64,000 bases of DNA from JALHVH01 sp964585685 (GCA_964585685.1 CAZPEP010000026.1:152334-216333); one strand, 5' to 3'; shown: positions 16,188 through 25,373, counted from the first letter of the stretch. Numbers and translations: made by a program. The notes: generated from the sequence alone by a model not told the origin.

Positions 16188-17033
16188 TTATCCGAGCTTG
16201 GCCTTCATAAAATTCGGCAGGGCGAACGCCGCCCGATGAACGTCCGGATTATAGTATTCGAGGCCTTCGGGGATCCGGAGCGCCCTCTTCGACGCCGGAT
16301 CGACCGCATCCGACAGGAACGTATAAACCCACATCCCCACGGGGTACGTCGGAACAGGGCCGAGATAGAACAGGGAGTGTTTGAACAGCCTTTTCAGGAA
16401 ACGGTTCTTGGCCGCGTGCTCGTTCTGATGGAGGACAAGGGAGCCCGCTTGGGCGGCGATGATGCCCCCCGGACGCAGCTTTGTCCTGAGCTTCCGGTAG
16501 AAGCCTTCCTCGTGGAGGACCGTCGACGGCCCGACGGGATCCGAGGAATCCACGAGGATGACATCGAACGTCTCCTTCGTCTCGCGGATGAAGACATTCC
16601 CGTCGCCGATGACGAGTTCGGCCCGCCCCGACCCGAGGGAAGGTTCGAGCCAGCCGAAATGCTCACGGCACGCGTCGATGACCATCCCGTCGATCTCAAC
16701 CATCCAGGCCCGTTCGACCGGATGTTTGAGAACCTCGCGCAGGGCGCCGCCGTCCCCTCCTCCGAGGATCAGGACCTTCCGGGGGTTCGGGTGCAAAGCC
16801 ATCGCTGGGTGGACGAGCATCTCGTGGTAATAGAACTCGTCCTTTTCGGTCGTCTGAAGGAGCCCGTCCAGGAAGAGGACGTGCCCGAATTCCCGGTTGG
16901 CGACGATCTCGATCCTCTGGAACGAGGACTTCCGGTCGTAGAGGACCTTCTGGACCTTGAAGAAGACGCCCGAGGTCGCCGTCTGGAATTCTCTAGCCTC
17001 GGACCGGTCCCGGTTCAAAGAGGAGCTTTTCAT
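16188..17033 (-). CDS. speE: Spermidine synthase (aminopropyltransferase)
   Basis: A 281-residue polyamine aminopropyltransferase, which transfers the aminopropyl group of decarboxylated S-adenosylmethionine to putrescine. Visible blocks: DEFYYHEMLVHPA near 68, ILGGGDGGALREVLKH near 91 (decarboxylated-SAM site), and DSSDPVGPS near 161 with the catalytic Asp. The start at 17033 has a GGGAG ribosome binding site and lies downstream of a perfect promoter (17067-17095); a longer frame to 17129 crosses that promoter. No S-adenosylmethionine decarboxylase gene is in the window. Confidence 0.9.
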   Translation of the reverse strand: MKSSSLNRDRSEAREFQTATSGVFFKVQKVLYDRKSSFQRIEIVANREFGHVLFLDGLLQTTEKDEFYYHEMLVHPAMALHPNPRKVLILGGGDGGALREVLKHPVERAWMVEIDGMVIDACREHFGWLEPSLGSGRAELVIGDGNVFIRETKETFDVILVDSSDPVGPSTVLHEEGFYRKLRTKLRPGGIIAAQAGSLVLHQNEHAAKNRFLKRLFKHSLFYLGPVPTYPVGMWVYTFLSDAVDPASKRALRIPEGLEYYNPDVHRAAFALPNFMKAKLG

Positions 17034-17066
17034 CGCCGATCTCCCGTATATCTGATTGACCCCGCG

Positions 17067-17095
17067 ATTATAACGGCGGGAACTCGGCCTGTCAA
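17067..17095 (-). promoter_or_regulatory. Consensus sigma70 promoter for speE
   Basis: On the minus strand, TTGACA (17090-17095), exactly 17 bases, then TATAAT (17067-17072): both hexamers are perfect. Transcription would start near 17060, 27 bases before the speE ATG. The promoter lies between the SpoIID-like stop codon and speE, so speE is an independent transcription unit. Confidence 0.75.
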
Positions 17096-17125
17096 TTTGC
17101 CGCGGTCTCTTCACCGGGATTGCCG

Positions 17126-19336
17126 TCAAAGGGATTTTTCGATGCGCACTCCGCGGTAATATTTCTTCAGGATGTCCTGGTACTTGGCCCCGGACTGGGC
17201 CATCCCAAAGGCCCCGACCTGGCAGAGGCCGACGCCATGTCCCCAGCCTCGCCCGGTGAAGACGAAGTGGGTGACGCGTCCGTCGGCGTCGTATTCCCGG
17301 TCCACTTCGAAGAGAATGTCCCGGAGGACGAGGGCCGTACGGATCCGCAGGCCCCGGACGAGGACCTGGCGTTCGGTTCCCGTGATGAGGAGCTCAACGA
17401 CCCTGTGCGACGCCCCCCTCCTGCGGACGGCGATATCGATCAGGCTGCCGACGGGGTAATGCTGGTTGACTGCGTTCTCCAGCTCTTCGCGCGACTTCCG
17501 GACCTCCCATCGGTTGAACCGGGAGGCGCGGTCGAGGACGTTGGATGCCGAGGGGAAGCTCACCTCGAGCAGCCTGATCTCCCCGTCCGTCTCCAGCCAG
17601 CGGACCTTCTCCCCCCCGAGGAGGCGCAGGCGGGAGGCGGAGGACCTTATTCCGTCCAAGCTCCTTAGAAGAAACATGTGCGGGGAAGCCTCTAAGGTCC
17701 TTGGCCCCTCAGCCCCCGCGAGTTCCATCGATCCGGCCGAGACGGAACGGAATGTCCCTTCAAAAAAGGGGGCCGGGCGGCCGGACAGGACCCGGGACAG
17801 CGCGAAGGCGACTTCGGCCCGTGTCGGCGTGCGGCTGGCGCCTTGCGGCCCGGCCGGGAGGAACGGAAACAACCCCATTTGGACGCAATAAGCCAAGTTC
17901 TTCCTATCCTGGGGCCTGACACCGGGGAGGTCTCGCAGGATGAAGTTGACCTCGCTCGGGAGGAGCAGGTTCTCGACGTGGCCCCGCCAATCGAAGGCCG
18001 CGACAAGAAGCCCGGCGAGGGAGGAGAAATCAAGGGTCCCGGGACTCGGGGTGCTGGAGAGATCTCTTTTCCCGGCCAGCGGCAGGGTTTTCCGGGTCCA
18101 TTCCACCGCATCGGAGAACGGGCACGGGGCCGAAAAATACAGAGTTTCGGTTTTAAACGGAAGGATGTCCCGCCCCATGAGGGCGGCCAGTTCCGGCGCG
18201 ATGTCCCTGCCGGCCGCGACAACGGGTGGGAGGGTTGCTCCGCCCTCGATCGTCCACTCGGGCCGCTTTTCGATCCCGCATTCCGTGCTCTTCAGATAGG
18301 CCACAGGCTTGCCGGGGAAGATGTTCTCCACGTCTTCCGTCATTCCACCGCAAGTGCTCATGTAAAGGGCGTTGATGAGCTCTCCCCTATATCGGACGAC
18401 CTCTCCCCGGGTCTCTTCCACGGCCCGGCTGCTCAAAGGCCGCTCGGCGTCCAGGCCCCCGTAGACCTGTGAAACGGGAGTGTCGCTGAGATCATAGCCG
18501 AGGGCCCCGTACTGGCCCAAGTTCTTGATCGCGTAGGTCCGGGCGGCCACCGCCTGTGCCTTGAGGGCCTCGATCTCGCCGAACTGGTCGGGGGACAGCT
18601 CACCCGGCACGACCCCCTTGAGATAGTCCTCGAGGTTGAGGACGTTGACGAGGACGGCACCCCGAGGGCTACTCCTGAGGATGAAGAGCCCCCTGTACTT
18701 GCGGCCATTGAAGGAGAGGAGGCTTTCGGGGTGGCTCGGGATGAAATAGAGGACGGAATCCCGGCCCAGCGGACGCAGCCCGTTCCCGATGAGGATCCAT
18801 CGGGAGCCGGTCTCATCCAGGGAGATGACTTCCCTGAGGACCCAGACGTCCTTCAGTCCCTTGGCGTTCAGCCCAGATATCGCGGAAAGAGCGTCCCCAC
18901 GGGTCATATAATCGCCGATCTTGACTTGGAAGACCCCCCCGAGCCCGGTTTCCCGGGCCTCTTCGACGGACACGTTGAGGCCCATCTTCTCCCTTAGCCC
19001 AGCCGCGATCTGTTCGGCTTCCTTCTGGTCCTTGGTCTGAGCCATGAGGAGGACGAACTTCTCCGTGAGCCGCTCCTTTTCTCCCTTGATCCGCGCTTCC
19101 TCGACATCGTCTCCCAGAAGTTCGTAACCGGCCCCGACCTCGTAGACCTTCATCCCCGAAGAGGAACGAACCAGGATATCGCCGAGCCCGGCTCCCAAGC
19201 CGATCCTGATGACAGGATTCGGGATCACGAATCCGTGAAAAAATGAATTCTCCTTTCCGAACTCGACGGGTCGCCCGCCGAAAAAGAACAGGACGGCAAA
19301 GACGACGACAAAAAACTTAAAATGTCTTATATGCAT
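17126..19336 (-). CDS. Exported SpoIID/LytB-domain protein with SPOR-like region and large insertion
   Basis: A 736-residue protein. Residues 5-22 are a signal peptide or anchor. A SPOR-like repeat of alternating strands and helices lies at about 95-165. The SpoIID/LytB domain starts with LNLEDYLKGVVPGELSP near 249, continues through ALKAQAVAARTYAI and STCGGMTEDVENIFPG near 340, and ends with GWGHGVGLCQVGAFGMAQSG near 700. Between the STCGG block and the terminal GHGVG block lie about 350 residues, much longer than in typical SpoIID. SpoIID is a lytic transglycosylase acting on stem-less glycans; SPOR domains bind the same glycans. The start is chosen from the promoter at 19370-19399. Confidence 0.75.
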   Translation of the reverse strand: MHIRHFKFFVVVFAVLFFFGGRPVEFGKENSFFHGFVIPNPVIRIGLGAGLGDILVRSSSGMKVYEVGAGYELLGDDVEEARIKGEKERLTEKFVLLMAQTKDQKEAEQIAAGLREKMGLNVSVEEARETGLGGVFQVKIGDYMTRGDALSAISGLNAKGLKDVWVLREVISLDETGSRWILIGNGLRPLGRDSVLYFIPSHPESLLSFNGRKYRGLFILRSSPRGAVLVNVLNLEDYLKGVVPGELSPDQFGEIEALKAQAVAARTYAIKNLGQYGALGYDLSDTPVSQVYGGLDAERPLSSRAVEETRGEVVRYRGELINALYMSTCGGMTEDVENIFPGKPVAYLKSTECGIEKRPEWTIEGGATLPPVVAAGRDIAPELAALMGRDILPFKTETLYFSAPCPFSDAVEWTRKTLPLAGKRDLSSTPSPGTLDFSSLAGLLVAAFDWRGHVENLLLPSEVNFILRDLPGVRPQDRKNLAYCVQMGLFPFLPAGPQGASRTPTRAEVAFALSRVLSGRPAPFFEGTFRSVSAGSMELAGAEGPRTLEASPHMFLLRSLDGIRSSASRLRLLGGEKVRWLETDGEIRLLEVSFPSASNVLDRASRFNRWEVRKSREELENAVNQHYPVGSLIDIAVRRRGASHRVVELLITGTERQVLVRGLRIRTALVLRDILFEVDREYDADGRVTHFVFTGRGWGHGVGLCQVGAFGMAQSGAKYQDILKKYYRGVRIEKSL

Positions 19337-19369
19337 GGGAATGGGCTGCTGACTTTTGGGGCGTTGTGT

Positions 19370-19399
19370 ATTATGCCTCAGGCTGGGGTCTTTTGTCAA
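19370..19399 (-). promoter_or_regulatory. Promoter of the SpoIID-like gene
   Basis: TTGACA (19394-19399), 18 bases, CATAAT (19370-19375) on the minus strand. Transcription would start near 19363. This excludes the upstream in-frame ATG at 19397-19399, which overlaps the -35 box, and supports the ATG at 19336. Bases 19400-19551 between this promoter and the GH97 stop hold no recognisable feature. Confidence 0.65.
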
Positions 19400-19551
19400 G
19401 AAATATATTCAATATGTGCTACACCCACTAATGACGATACTAGGAGTTGCGGTTACGGTTCCCGCCAAGAGTTCATTACCCTAGCGGAACAACCTCCCTT
19501 TGTCATTACGGAATAAAGGAAAAGCCAGCCGGGCCTCAGAGGCGGACGGGA

Positions 19552-21528
19552 TCAAGTGGGCTTCTTGCGAAAACGCGCCACCCATCCCCCGCCGGAGCCG
19601 AGCTCGATCTTCAGGCGATCTCCCCGCTGGAGCGTCTTGATTTCCCTCCGATAATCCGAAGCATACCTGTCGATGTTGAGGCCGTCTGAAAGGATCTCGG
19701 CCTCGTAGGTCCCTTCCTCGAGGAAATCCAGCCTGAGCTCCAGCGTTCTCGGGGTCCAATCAGTCATGGCGGCCGCGTACCAATCCAAGCCTGACTTCCT
19801 GGCCAGGACGAGGTAGTCCTCGATCTTACCTTCCAGGGGCTTCGTTTCGTCCCAGACGGTCGGGATCCCGGAGAGGAAGCCGAGGATCTCCGGCTCCCTC
19901 TCATAGGCGGATGGCGAGTCGCACAGCATCTGGAAGGGGCTTTCGTAGACGATAAACATGGCCAGCTGGTGGCACCGCGTGCCCTGGCTCATGGGAAGGT
20001 CGAAGATCGGGCGGAAACGGTCTTTCCCAGCGTTGCGCATGGCCCCGGGAGTGTAGTCCATCGGCCCGGCGAGCATCCGGGTGAAAGGGAGAGAGAGGTC
20101 GTGATCAGGGGTCACGGAGTCGCTCCACTTGACGTACTCTAGGCCCATGAGCCCTTCGCTCGTCAGGACGTTGGGATACGCCCGATAAAGGCCGGCAGGA
20201 AGGTGCGCCCCGTGGAAATCGACGACGAGGCGGCGCCGAGCGGCCGCTTCGGCGCACCGCCAGTAAAACCCGACCATCTTTTGGTCGTCGCGGTCCATGA
20301 AATCCACCTTGATCCCCCGGACCCCCCATTTCGCGAACTGGTCGAGGGTCCTGTCCATCTGCTGGTCCAGGGTCAGCCAGACGCACCAGAGGACGAGGCC
20401 GACCTTTTTCTCCGACGCGTAGGCCGCGAGCCCGGCCATGTCGATCTCGGGATTGAGTTTGAACATGTCTCCGGGATCGGACCATCCTTCGTCCAGAATG
20501 ACGTACTCGAGGCCGTTTTGCGCGGCGAACTCAATATACTTCCTGTATGTGGCCGTGTTGATACCCGCCTTGAAATCGACGCCGTAAACGTTGTTAGCGT
20601 TCCACCGGTCCCAGGCTACCTTGCCCGGCCGTATCCAGGAGATATCCTTGATTCTCGGGACCCCGGCAAGCCGGTAGATCAGGTCGTGCCCGACGAGCCC
20701 GGCATCCGTATCCGCCACGGCAATCACCCTCCAAGGATAGGTCCTGTTTCCGCGGGTCATGGCGATATGGTCGGCGGACTTGACGACCTCGAGTTCGCGA
20801 TCACTCTTCTCCCTCAGCTTCTCCTCGAGCGGGAACGGCGCAAATAGGCCCTTGAGCTCGGGAAGGCCCCGGTCGTTCCCCGTGAGAAACATGCCGGGGT
20901 AATCCTCGAGGTCGGCTTCGGCTACGGCGACCCGAGCCCCCCCCTCGAGTTCGACGACGACGGGGGCGTATCCGAACCGTTTCGAGCCGACCTGAGCCAG
21001 GGGAAGGCGGACATAGCGGCTCTCGAAGGAGGTGTGCAGGCTTTCCGTGAAGGGGAACCAAACGGCCGTTCCCTCGGGGAAAGCGAACGTCACCTCTTCG
21101 GCGTTGATCTTGATTTTGCTCCTGTACCCCGTGAAGAAGCGGTAGGCGGCCCCGTCATCATAGGCCCGGAAGCACAGCCCGTAGTTCCCCCGGAAGCGGA
21201 TCGTGAGCTCGGAGTACTTGTCGGGCACCAGGGCCCTTTTCACACGGACGGGGGGCTGGATCGTCTCGTCGACCGACCGCGGCTCGACCCTTTCTACGAC
21301 CGTGGCCCTTCCTAAGACAACGTTGTCGTTGATGGTCATGGAAATGAAGGACGGGGCTAGGACCGTATTCGACCCGTACGTGACCGAGTACGAGATGCGT
21401 GCTCCCACGTCGATCTTGACAAGAACCTTCCGGCCGGGAGAAACGAGCGTATAGGTCTTTCCGGCAAGAGGGCTCCCCGCGAGACAGAACACGGCGAGGA
21501 TGGCGGCGGCGGGGAATCCCTTTGTCAT
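19552..21528 (-). CDS. Glycoside hydrolase family 97 (alpha-glucosidase/galactosidase, SusB-like)
   Basis: A 658-residue exported enzyme with signal peptide at 1-24, an N-terminal beta-sandwich (to about 260), a TIM barrel (about 265-560) and a C-terminal beta domain, the GH97 architecture. Barrel landmarks: RWNANNVYGVDF, YVILDEGWSDP near 370, GIKVDFMDRDDQ near 430, and the TSEGLMGLEY block near 480 with GH97-type glutamates. GH97 includes inverting glucosidases and retaining galactosidases; I cannot assign the mechanism safely. The start at 21528 has AAGGAGG directly upstream. It lies 20 bases after the ABC permease stop, so it is probably co-transcribed with the exporter. Confidence 0.85.
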   Translation of the reverse strand: MTKGFPAAAILAVFCLAGSPLAGKTYTLVSPGRKVLVKIDVGARISYSVTYGSNTVLAPSFISMTINDNVVLGRATVVERVEPRSVDETIQPPVRVKRALVPDKYSELTIRFRGNYGLCFRAYDDGAAYRFFTGYRSKIKINAEEVTFAFPEGTAVWFPFTESLHTSFESRYVRLPLAQVGSKRFGYAPVVVELEGGARVAVAEADLEDYPGMFLTGNDRGLPELKGLFAPFPLEEKLREKSDRELEVVKSADHIAMTRGNRTYPWRVIAVADTDAGLVGHDLIYRLAGVPRIKDISWIRPGKVAWDRWNANNVYGVDFKAGINTATYRKYIEFAAQNGLEYVILDEGWSDPGDMFKLNPEIDMAGLAAYASEKKVGLVLWCVWLTLDQQMDRTLDQFAKWGVRGIKVDFMDRDDQKMVGFYWRCAEAAARRRLVVDFHGAHLPAGLYRAYPNVLTSEGLMGLEYVKWSDSVTPDHDLSLPFTRMLAGPMDYTPGAMRNAGKDRFRPIFDLPMSQGTRCHQLAMFIVYESPFQMLCDSPSAYEREPEILGFLSGIPTVWDETKPLEGKIEDYLVLARKSGLDWYAAAMTDWTPRTLELRLDFLEEGTYEAEILSDGLNIDRYASDYRREIKTLQRGDRLKIELGSGGGWVARFRKKPT

Positions 21529-21548
21529 CAGCTCCTCCTTGGACCGTT

Positions 21549-22316
21549 TCAAACGGCTTCGCTCTTCTCGAAGAAATACGCGCCCAGGGCGACCATGGAT
21601 ACAGAAACAGCCGACATGACCACCAGGTCGAAGGCCACCGGGAACGCCGAGACGCCGATCAGCGCGCCCCGGAGTCCGTCCACGCCGTAGGTTAGCGGGT
21701 CGAGGTAGGACAGGACGCGGACCCACGGCGGGAGGTTCCCGAGCGGGTAAAGGGCGCCAGATAGAAAGAAGATGGGAAAGACGACGAAATTCATGACGAG
21801 GCTGAACCCCTGCATGTCCTTCATCCGCGAGGCGAAGATGAGGCCCAACCCGAGGAAGGCCGTGGCGACGAGGACCATAAAGGCGAACGCGAGGAGATAG
21901 GACGCCGGGCCTTTCGCCCGGAACCCGAAGATCGTCGACAGCCCGAGGATCAAGATCCCCTGGATGAGGGCCGTCGTGGCTCCCCCGGCGATCCGTCCCA
22001 GCACAAGGGATACCCGCGAGACCGGAGCGACCATGATCTCCTTGAGGAATCCGAACTCCTTGTCCCAGAGGACCGACAATCCTCCCATGATGGACGTGAA
22101 CAGCATGGTCATCCCGATGATCCCCGGAACCAGGAACCGGATGTATCGGACCCCGCCGGGCATCCCCGGAACGGCCATGCGGTTGAACCCGAGCCCGAGG
22201 AAGGCCAGGAAGAACAGGGGCATGGCCAAGGAGCCGACGACCCTCGACCTCGCCCGGAGGGCCCTCTTCATCTCCCGGAGCCAGAGGACATAGATGGCCG
22301 TCGTATTGATGACCAC
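21549..22316 (-). CDS. ABC-2 type exporter permease (DrrB-like)
   Basis: A 255-residue protein with six predicted membrane helices and the ABC-2 layout: cytoplasmic N-terminus with LWLREMKRALR, then helices around 32-50, 60-85, 105-130, 140-165, 170-190 and 225-245. A KEFGFLKEIMVAPVSR segment near residue 90 is typical of DrrB/NodJ coupling regions. It is the membrane half of an exporter for drugs, lipids or glycans. Translation starts at a GTG (22316); the ribosome binding site CGGAGG overlaps the stop codon of the upstream ATPase, 2 bases away, implying translational coupling. Confidence 0.85.
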   Translation of the reverse strand: MVINTTAIYVLWLREMKRALRARSRVVGSLAMPLFFLAFLGLGFNRMAVPGMPGGVRYIRFLVPGIIGMTMLFTSIMGGLSVLWDKEFGFLKEIMVAPVSRVSLVLGRIAGGATTALIQGILILGLSTIFGFRAKGPASYLLAFAFMVLVATAFLGLGLIFASRMKDMQGFSLVMNFVVFPIFFLSGALYPLGNLPPWVRVLSYLDPLTYGVDGLRGALIGVSAFPVAFDLVVMSAVSVSMVALGAYFFEKSEAV

Positions 22317-22318
22317 GT

Positions 22319-23311
22319 TTACCTCCGTCCGTGACCGCGCATCATCGACCGGTTCCTTTCGTTCAGTCCCGCGTCCTCGTCGCGGATGGTCCTCCCGGTA
22401 TAGTGAAGGAAAACGTCCTCCAGGCTGGGCTTCCGCAGATGGACGCAGCGGACTGCGACCCCGGCCCCCAGGGCCGTCTGGATCAATTCGGGGATACGCC
22501 TCTCCCCTTTCTCCATCGTCAGCGAGATAACGTCTCCGGCGATCTTGGACGTTCGGATCCAGTCGAAGGACCGGATCGTGGCCGCGAAGGCGGTGGCGTC
22601 ACCGTCGACCTCCAGGGAAACCACGTCTCCCCCCAAGACATCCTTGAGCCGGGAGGGAGCACCCATGGCCGCAAACCGGCCGTGGTCCATGATGGCCACC
22701 CGGCCACACAGGAAATCGGCCTCTTCCATGTAATGGGTGGTCAGGACGACGGTCACGCCGCCCTCGTTGTTGAGCTTTCGGACGTAATCCCAGATGTTCC
22801 GCCGCGTCTGGGTGTCGAGGCCCAGGGTGGGTTCGTCGAGGAAGAGAACCTTGGGCCTGTGGATGAGCCCGCGGGCGATCTCGAGCCGCCGCTTCATCCC
22901 TCCGGAGTAGTTCTCGACGAGGGCCCCCGCTTTATCCTCAAGCTCGACGAGGCCGAGGACCTCTCCGATCCTCAGACGCCGCTCGGTCTTGCCGATCCCG
23001 TACATCATCGCGTGGAACTCGAGGTTCTCGCGCCCGGTGAGCTTGCCGTCGAGGGCCGGCTCCTGGAACACGACCCCGATGCTCCTCCGGACCCGGTCCT
23101 TCTCGTGGACGATGTCGTGGCCGGCGACCGCGGCGGAGCCCGACGTCGGCGCGAGGAGCGTCGACAGCATGTTGACAGTCGTGGTCTTGCCGGCCCCGTT
23201 GGGTCCGAGGAGGCCGAACAGCTCACCGGTCTCGACGGCAAACGAGAGCTCGTCGACGGCCGTCGTCCCGTCGAATTCCTTCGTCAGCCTGTCGACCCTG
23301 ATGGCATCCAT
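22319..23311 (-). CDS. ABC exporter ATP-binding protein (DrrA-like)
   Basis: A 330-residue ATPase: Walker A GPNGAGKTT near residue 36, Q-loop VFQEPALD near 81, signature YSGGM near 135 (LSGGQ variant normal for DrrA-type proteins), Walker B VLFLDEPT near 155 and switch His in TTHYMEEAD near 190. A C-terminal regulatory extension (230-330) matches the DrrA family. Powers the ABC-2 permease encoded next. A promoter TTGGCA (23353-23358), 18 bases, TAGAAT (23329-23334) lies about 20 bases upstream. First gene of a three-gene operon with permease and GH97. Confidence 0.9.
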   Translation of the reverse strand: MDAIRVDRLTKEFDGTTAVDELSFAVETGELFGLLGPNGAGKTTTVNMLSTLLAPTSGSAAVAGHDIVHEKDRVRRSIGVVFQEPALDGKLTGRENLEFHAMMYGIGKTERRLRIGEVLGLVELEDKAGALVENYSGGMKRRLEIARGLIHRPKVLFLDEPTLGLDTQTRRNIWDYVRKLNNEGGVTVVLTTHYMEEADFLCGRVAIMDHGRFAAMGAPSRLKDVLGGDVVSLEVDGDATAFAATIRSFDWIRTSKIAGDVISLTMEKGERRIPELIQTALGAGVAVRCVHLRKPSLEDVFLHYTGRTIRDEDAGLNERNRSMMRGHGRR

Positions 23312-23499
23312 ATCGAGCTCTTCGGGTCATTCTACTTCCTTTTGACCATAGTTGCCAAGCTGACAAAAGCAGGGATCAGCGGACGATTTCAGCCGGCGGG
23401 GACGGAGGACCGGTCACCCCGTTCGAGGCCTGGTAGAGGACCCGGTAAAGGATCTTGCCCGCGAGCGGCGGGTCGGGGTCGATGGCCTCGCTTCCGGCT

Positions 23500-23714
23500 G
23501 TCGCTCCGGTTCAAGGGCCGGGACCTGGACTATCGGGAGATCCAGGAGCCACGACCGGTGGCGCCCAAGCCGGTCCTGGCTAAGCCTAGGCGTAAACCCC
23601 CAAAGTACTACCCGCCGCCGACCCACCCCTGACGCCATTACAGCTTCGGAACTGGACATCCGTGAGAGAACCGGACATTTTCATTTTGCTAAGAACAGGA
23701 CATTTTCACTTTGC
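23500..23714 (+). mobile_element. Remnant of an insertion sequence: transposase C-terminus plus end repeats
   Basis: A plus-strand frame ending at 23632 encodes a tail with RFKGRDLDYREI followed by a Pro/Lys-rich stretch and YYPPPTHP, closely resembling the C-terminus of DDE transposases of the ISNCY-like group. Upstream frames are scrambled and the catalytic domain is absent, so it is a decayed fragment. Two direct repeats follow, GGACATTTTCATTTTGC (23673-23689) and GGACATTTTCACTTTGC (23698-23714), spaced 25 bases apart, as found at the ends of such elements. No left end was found. Bases 23335-23500 hold the DrrA promoter and otherwise nothing clear. Confidence 0.6.
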
Positions 23715-23752
23715 GTTGACGTCCCTTTACTTGGGCTTGCCAAGCTGATAAT

Positions 23753-23950
23753 ATGGGGAGCAGTCCGGACATGGTCAACTATATTCTGCTCTATAAGATA
23801 CGAAAAGCCGTCAAGAAGCTCCTCAAGGACAAGATCGAGGACGACGAGCTGGCGACGACGCCGAGATCTTGCATCGGCTGCCTGGCAGACGAAATCAGTT
23901 GGGAGATCTATTACCTGGTCAAAGAAAAAGGGGACGACAAGCCGGAATAA
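23753..23950 (+). CDS. Small hypothetical protein with CxxC motif
   Basis: A 65-residue frame (59 if the ATG at 23771 is used). It is Lys-rich and helical with a C-I-G-C pair near residue 40, which could bind a metal, and an acidic/basic C-terminus. A GATAAT box at 23747-23752 lies immediately upstream, which would favour the second ATG. No good ribosome binding site is visible. Codon choice (Lys AAG, Leu CTC) is like neighbouring genes, which argues for a real gene. It is convergent with rarA (13-base gap). I do not recognise the family. Confidence 0.5.
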   Translation: MGSSPDMVNYILLYKIRKAVKKLLKDKIEDDELATTPRSCIGCLADEISWEIYYLVKEKGDDKPE

Positions 23951-23962
23951 GGTCTCCGTCGG

Positions 23963-25282
23963 CTATCGGTCGCCGGGCTTATTGTCCCTGATCCGGTCTT
24001 TGACTGCTTCCCACCACTCGATGCGCTTGCGGACTTCCTTCTCGAATCCCAGGTTCCCAGGCTCATAATACTTCCGGCCGCGAAGGCGTTCGGGGAGCGT
24101 TTCCATTTCGGTCGTGGAGAGTTCGTTGTCGTGGGCGTACTCGTAGTCCTTGCCGTAGCCGATCTCCTTCATCAGGGGCGTGACGGCGTTGCGGATGTGG
24201 AGCGGTACGGGTTCGTGGGGGCTCCGTTCAACCTCCTTCATCACGGCCGTGAAGGCGGAGTAGACCCTGTTGCTTTTGGGCGCCGAAGCCATATAAATGA
24301 CGGCCTCGGCCAGCGCAAGCTCGCCTTCGGGCGTCCCCAGGAAGTCATAGGCTTCCTTAGCGTGGAGGGCGACGGCCAGCGCCTGGGGGTCGGCGAGGCC
24401 GATGTCCTCGGAGGCGAAGCGGACCATTCTCCGGGCGATATAAAGGGGCTCCTCGCCGGAGGCCAGCATGCGCGCGAGCCAGTAAAGGGCCGCGTCGACG
24501 TCGCTGTTGCGAAGGCTCTTATGGAGCGCCGAGATGAGGTTGAAGTGCTCCTCGCCCTTTTTGTCGTACAGAAGGACGCGCTTCTGAAGCGCTTCTTGGA
24601 CGGTGCTCGCATTGATGACCTCGTCCCTGGTCAGGCTCGCGGCGATCTCAAGGCTGTTGAGGGCCCTACGGGCGTCCCCGTTCGCGTAGTCGATGAGGGT
24701 CCGGAGGGCTTCGTCGTCGATCCGAAGCCTTAGCTTCCCAAGGCCCAGGGTCTCGTCGGCCAGCGCGTCCGTGACGATCCGCCCCAAGGCCTCGTCGCCC
24801 AGCGGGTTCAGCACGAGGACCTTGGTCCTCGAGAGGAGGGGCGCGATGACCTCGAAGGAGGGGTTCTCGGTCGTCGAGCCGAAGAGGACGACGTCCCCCC
24901 GCTCGACATACGGCAGGAAGGCACCCTGCTGGGCCTTGTTGAACCTGTGGATCTCGTCTATGAACAGGACGAAGGGCTGCCCGGACATCCGGCGCTGTTT
25001 CTCGGCCCTGGCCATGACTTCCTTGACGTCCTTGATGCTTGAGAGGACCGCGCTGAAGAAGACCCAAGGAAGACCGAAATGTCCGGCCAGCATGTAGGCG
25101 AGGGTTGTTTTCCCGGAACCGGGCGGCCCCCAGAAGATAATAGAAACGATATGTCTGGATTCGATGAGCTCGGACAGGATCCTGCCCTTGCCGAGCAGAT
25201 GCTCCTGGCCGTAGAAGCGGTCGAGGATCTGCGGCCTCATCCGCTCGGCCAGCGGAACCAGCGCGCCTTTCCCGGAGGACAT
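23963..25282 (-). CDS. rarA: Replication-associated recombination protein A (RarA/MgsA)
   Basis: A 439-residue AAA+ ATPase that acts at stalled replication forks with SSB. Sequence landmarks: LAERMRPQILDRFYGQEHLLG at the N-terminus, Walker A GPPGSGKTT near residue 52, Walker B FIDEIHRFNKAQQ near 105, sensor 1 GSTTENPSF near 135, and the C-terminal MgsA-type tetramerisation region with ASEDIGLADPQAL. Length fits the family. The gene appears to lack a leader: a perfect TATAAT (25290-25295, minus strand) is 7 bases upstream of the ATG and no ribosome binding site is present, though the -35 is poor. Confidence 0.92.
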   Translation of the reverse strand: MSSGKGALVPLAERMRPQILDRFYGQEHLLGKGRILSELIESRHIVSIIFWGPPGSGKTTLAYMLAGHFGLPWVFFSAVLSSIKDVKEVMARAEKQRRMSGQPFVLFIDEIHRFNKAQQGAFLPYVERGDVVLFGSTTENPSFEVIAPLLSRTKVLVLNPLGDEALGRIVTDALADETLGLGKLRLRIDDEALRTLIDYANGDARRALNSLEIAASLTRDEVINASTVQEALQKRVLLYDKKGEEHFNLISALHKSLRNSDVDAALYWLARMLASGEEPLYIARRMVRFASEDIGLADPQALAVALHAKEAYDFLGTPEGELALAEAVIYMASAPKSNRVYSAFTAVMKEVERSPHEPVPLHIRNAVTPLMKEIGYGKDYEYAHDNELSTTEMETLPERLRGRKYYEPGNLGFEKEVRKRIEWWEAVKDRIRDNKPGDR

Positions 25283-25373
25283 CGCGGTGATTATAACAGA
25301 AAACGGCGCCGGCCCGCGACGCGTTAAGGCCTTGACGCGTCACGGGGACCATGATAAGGTTAGGAATCGTCCG

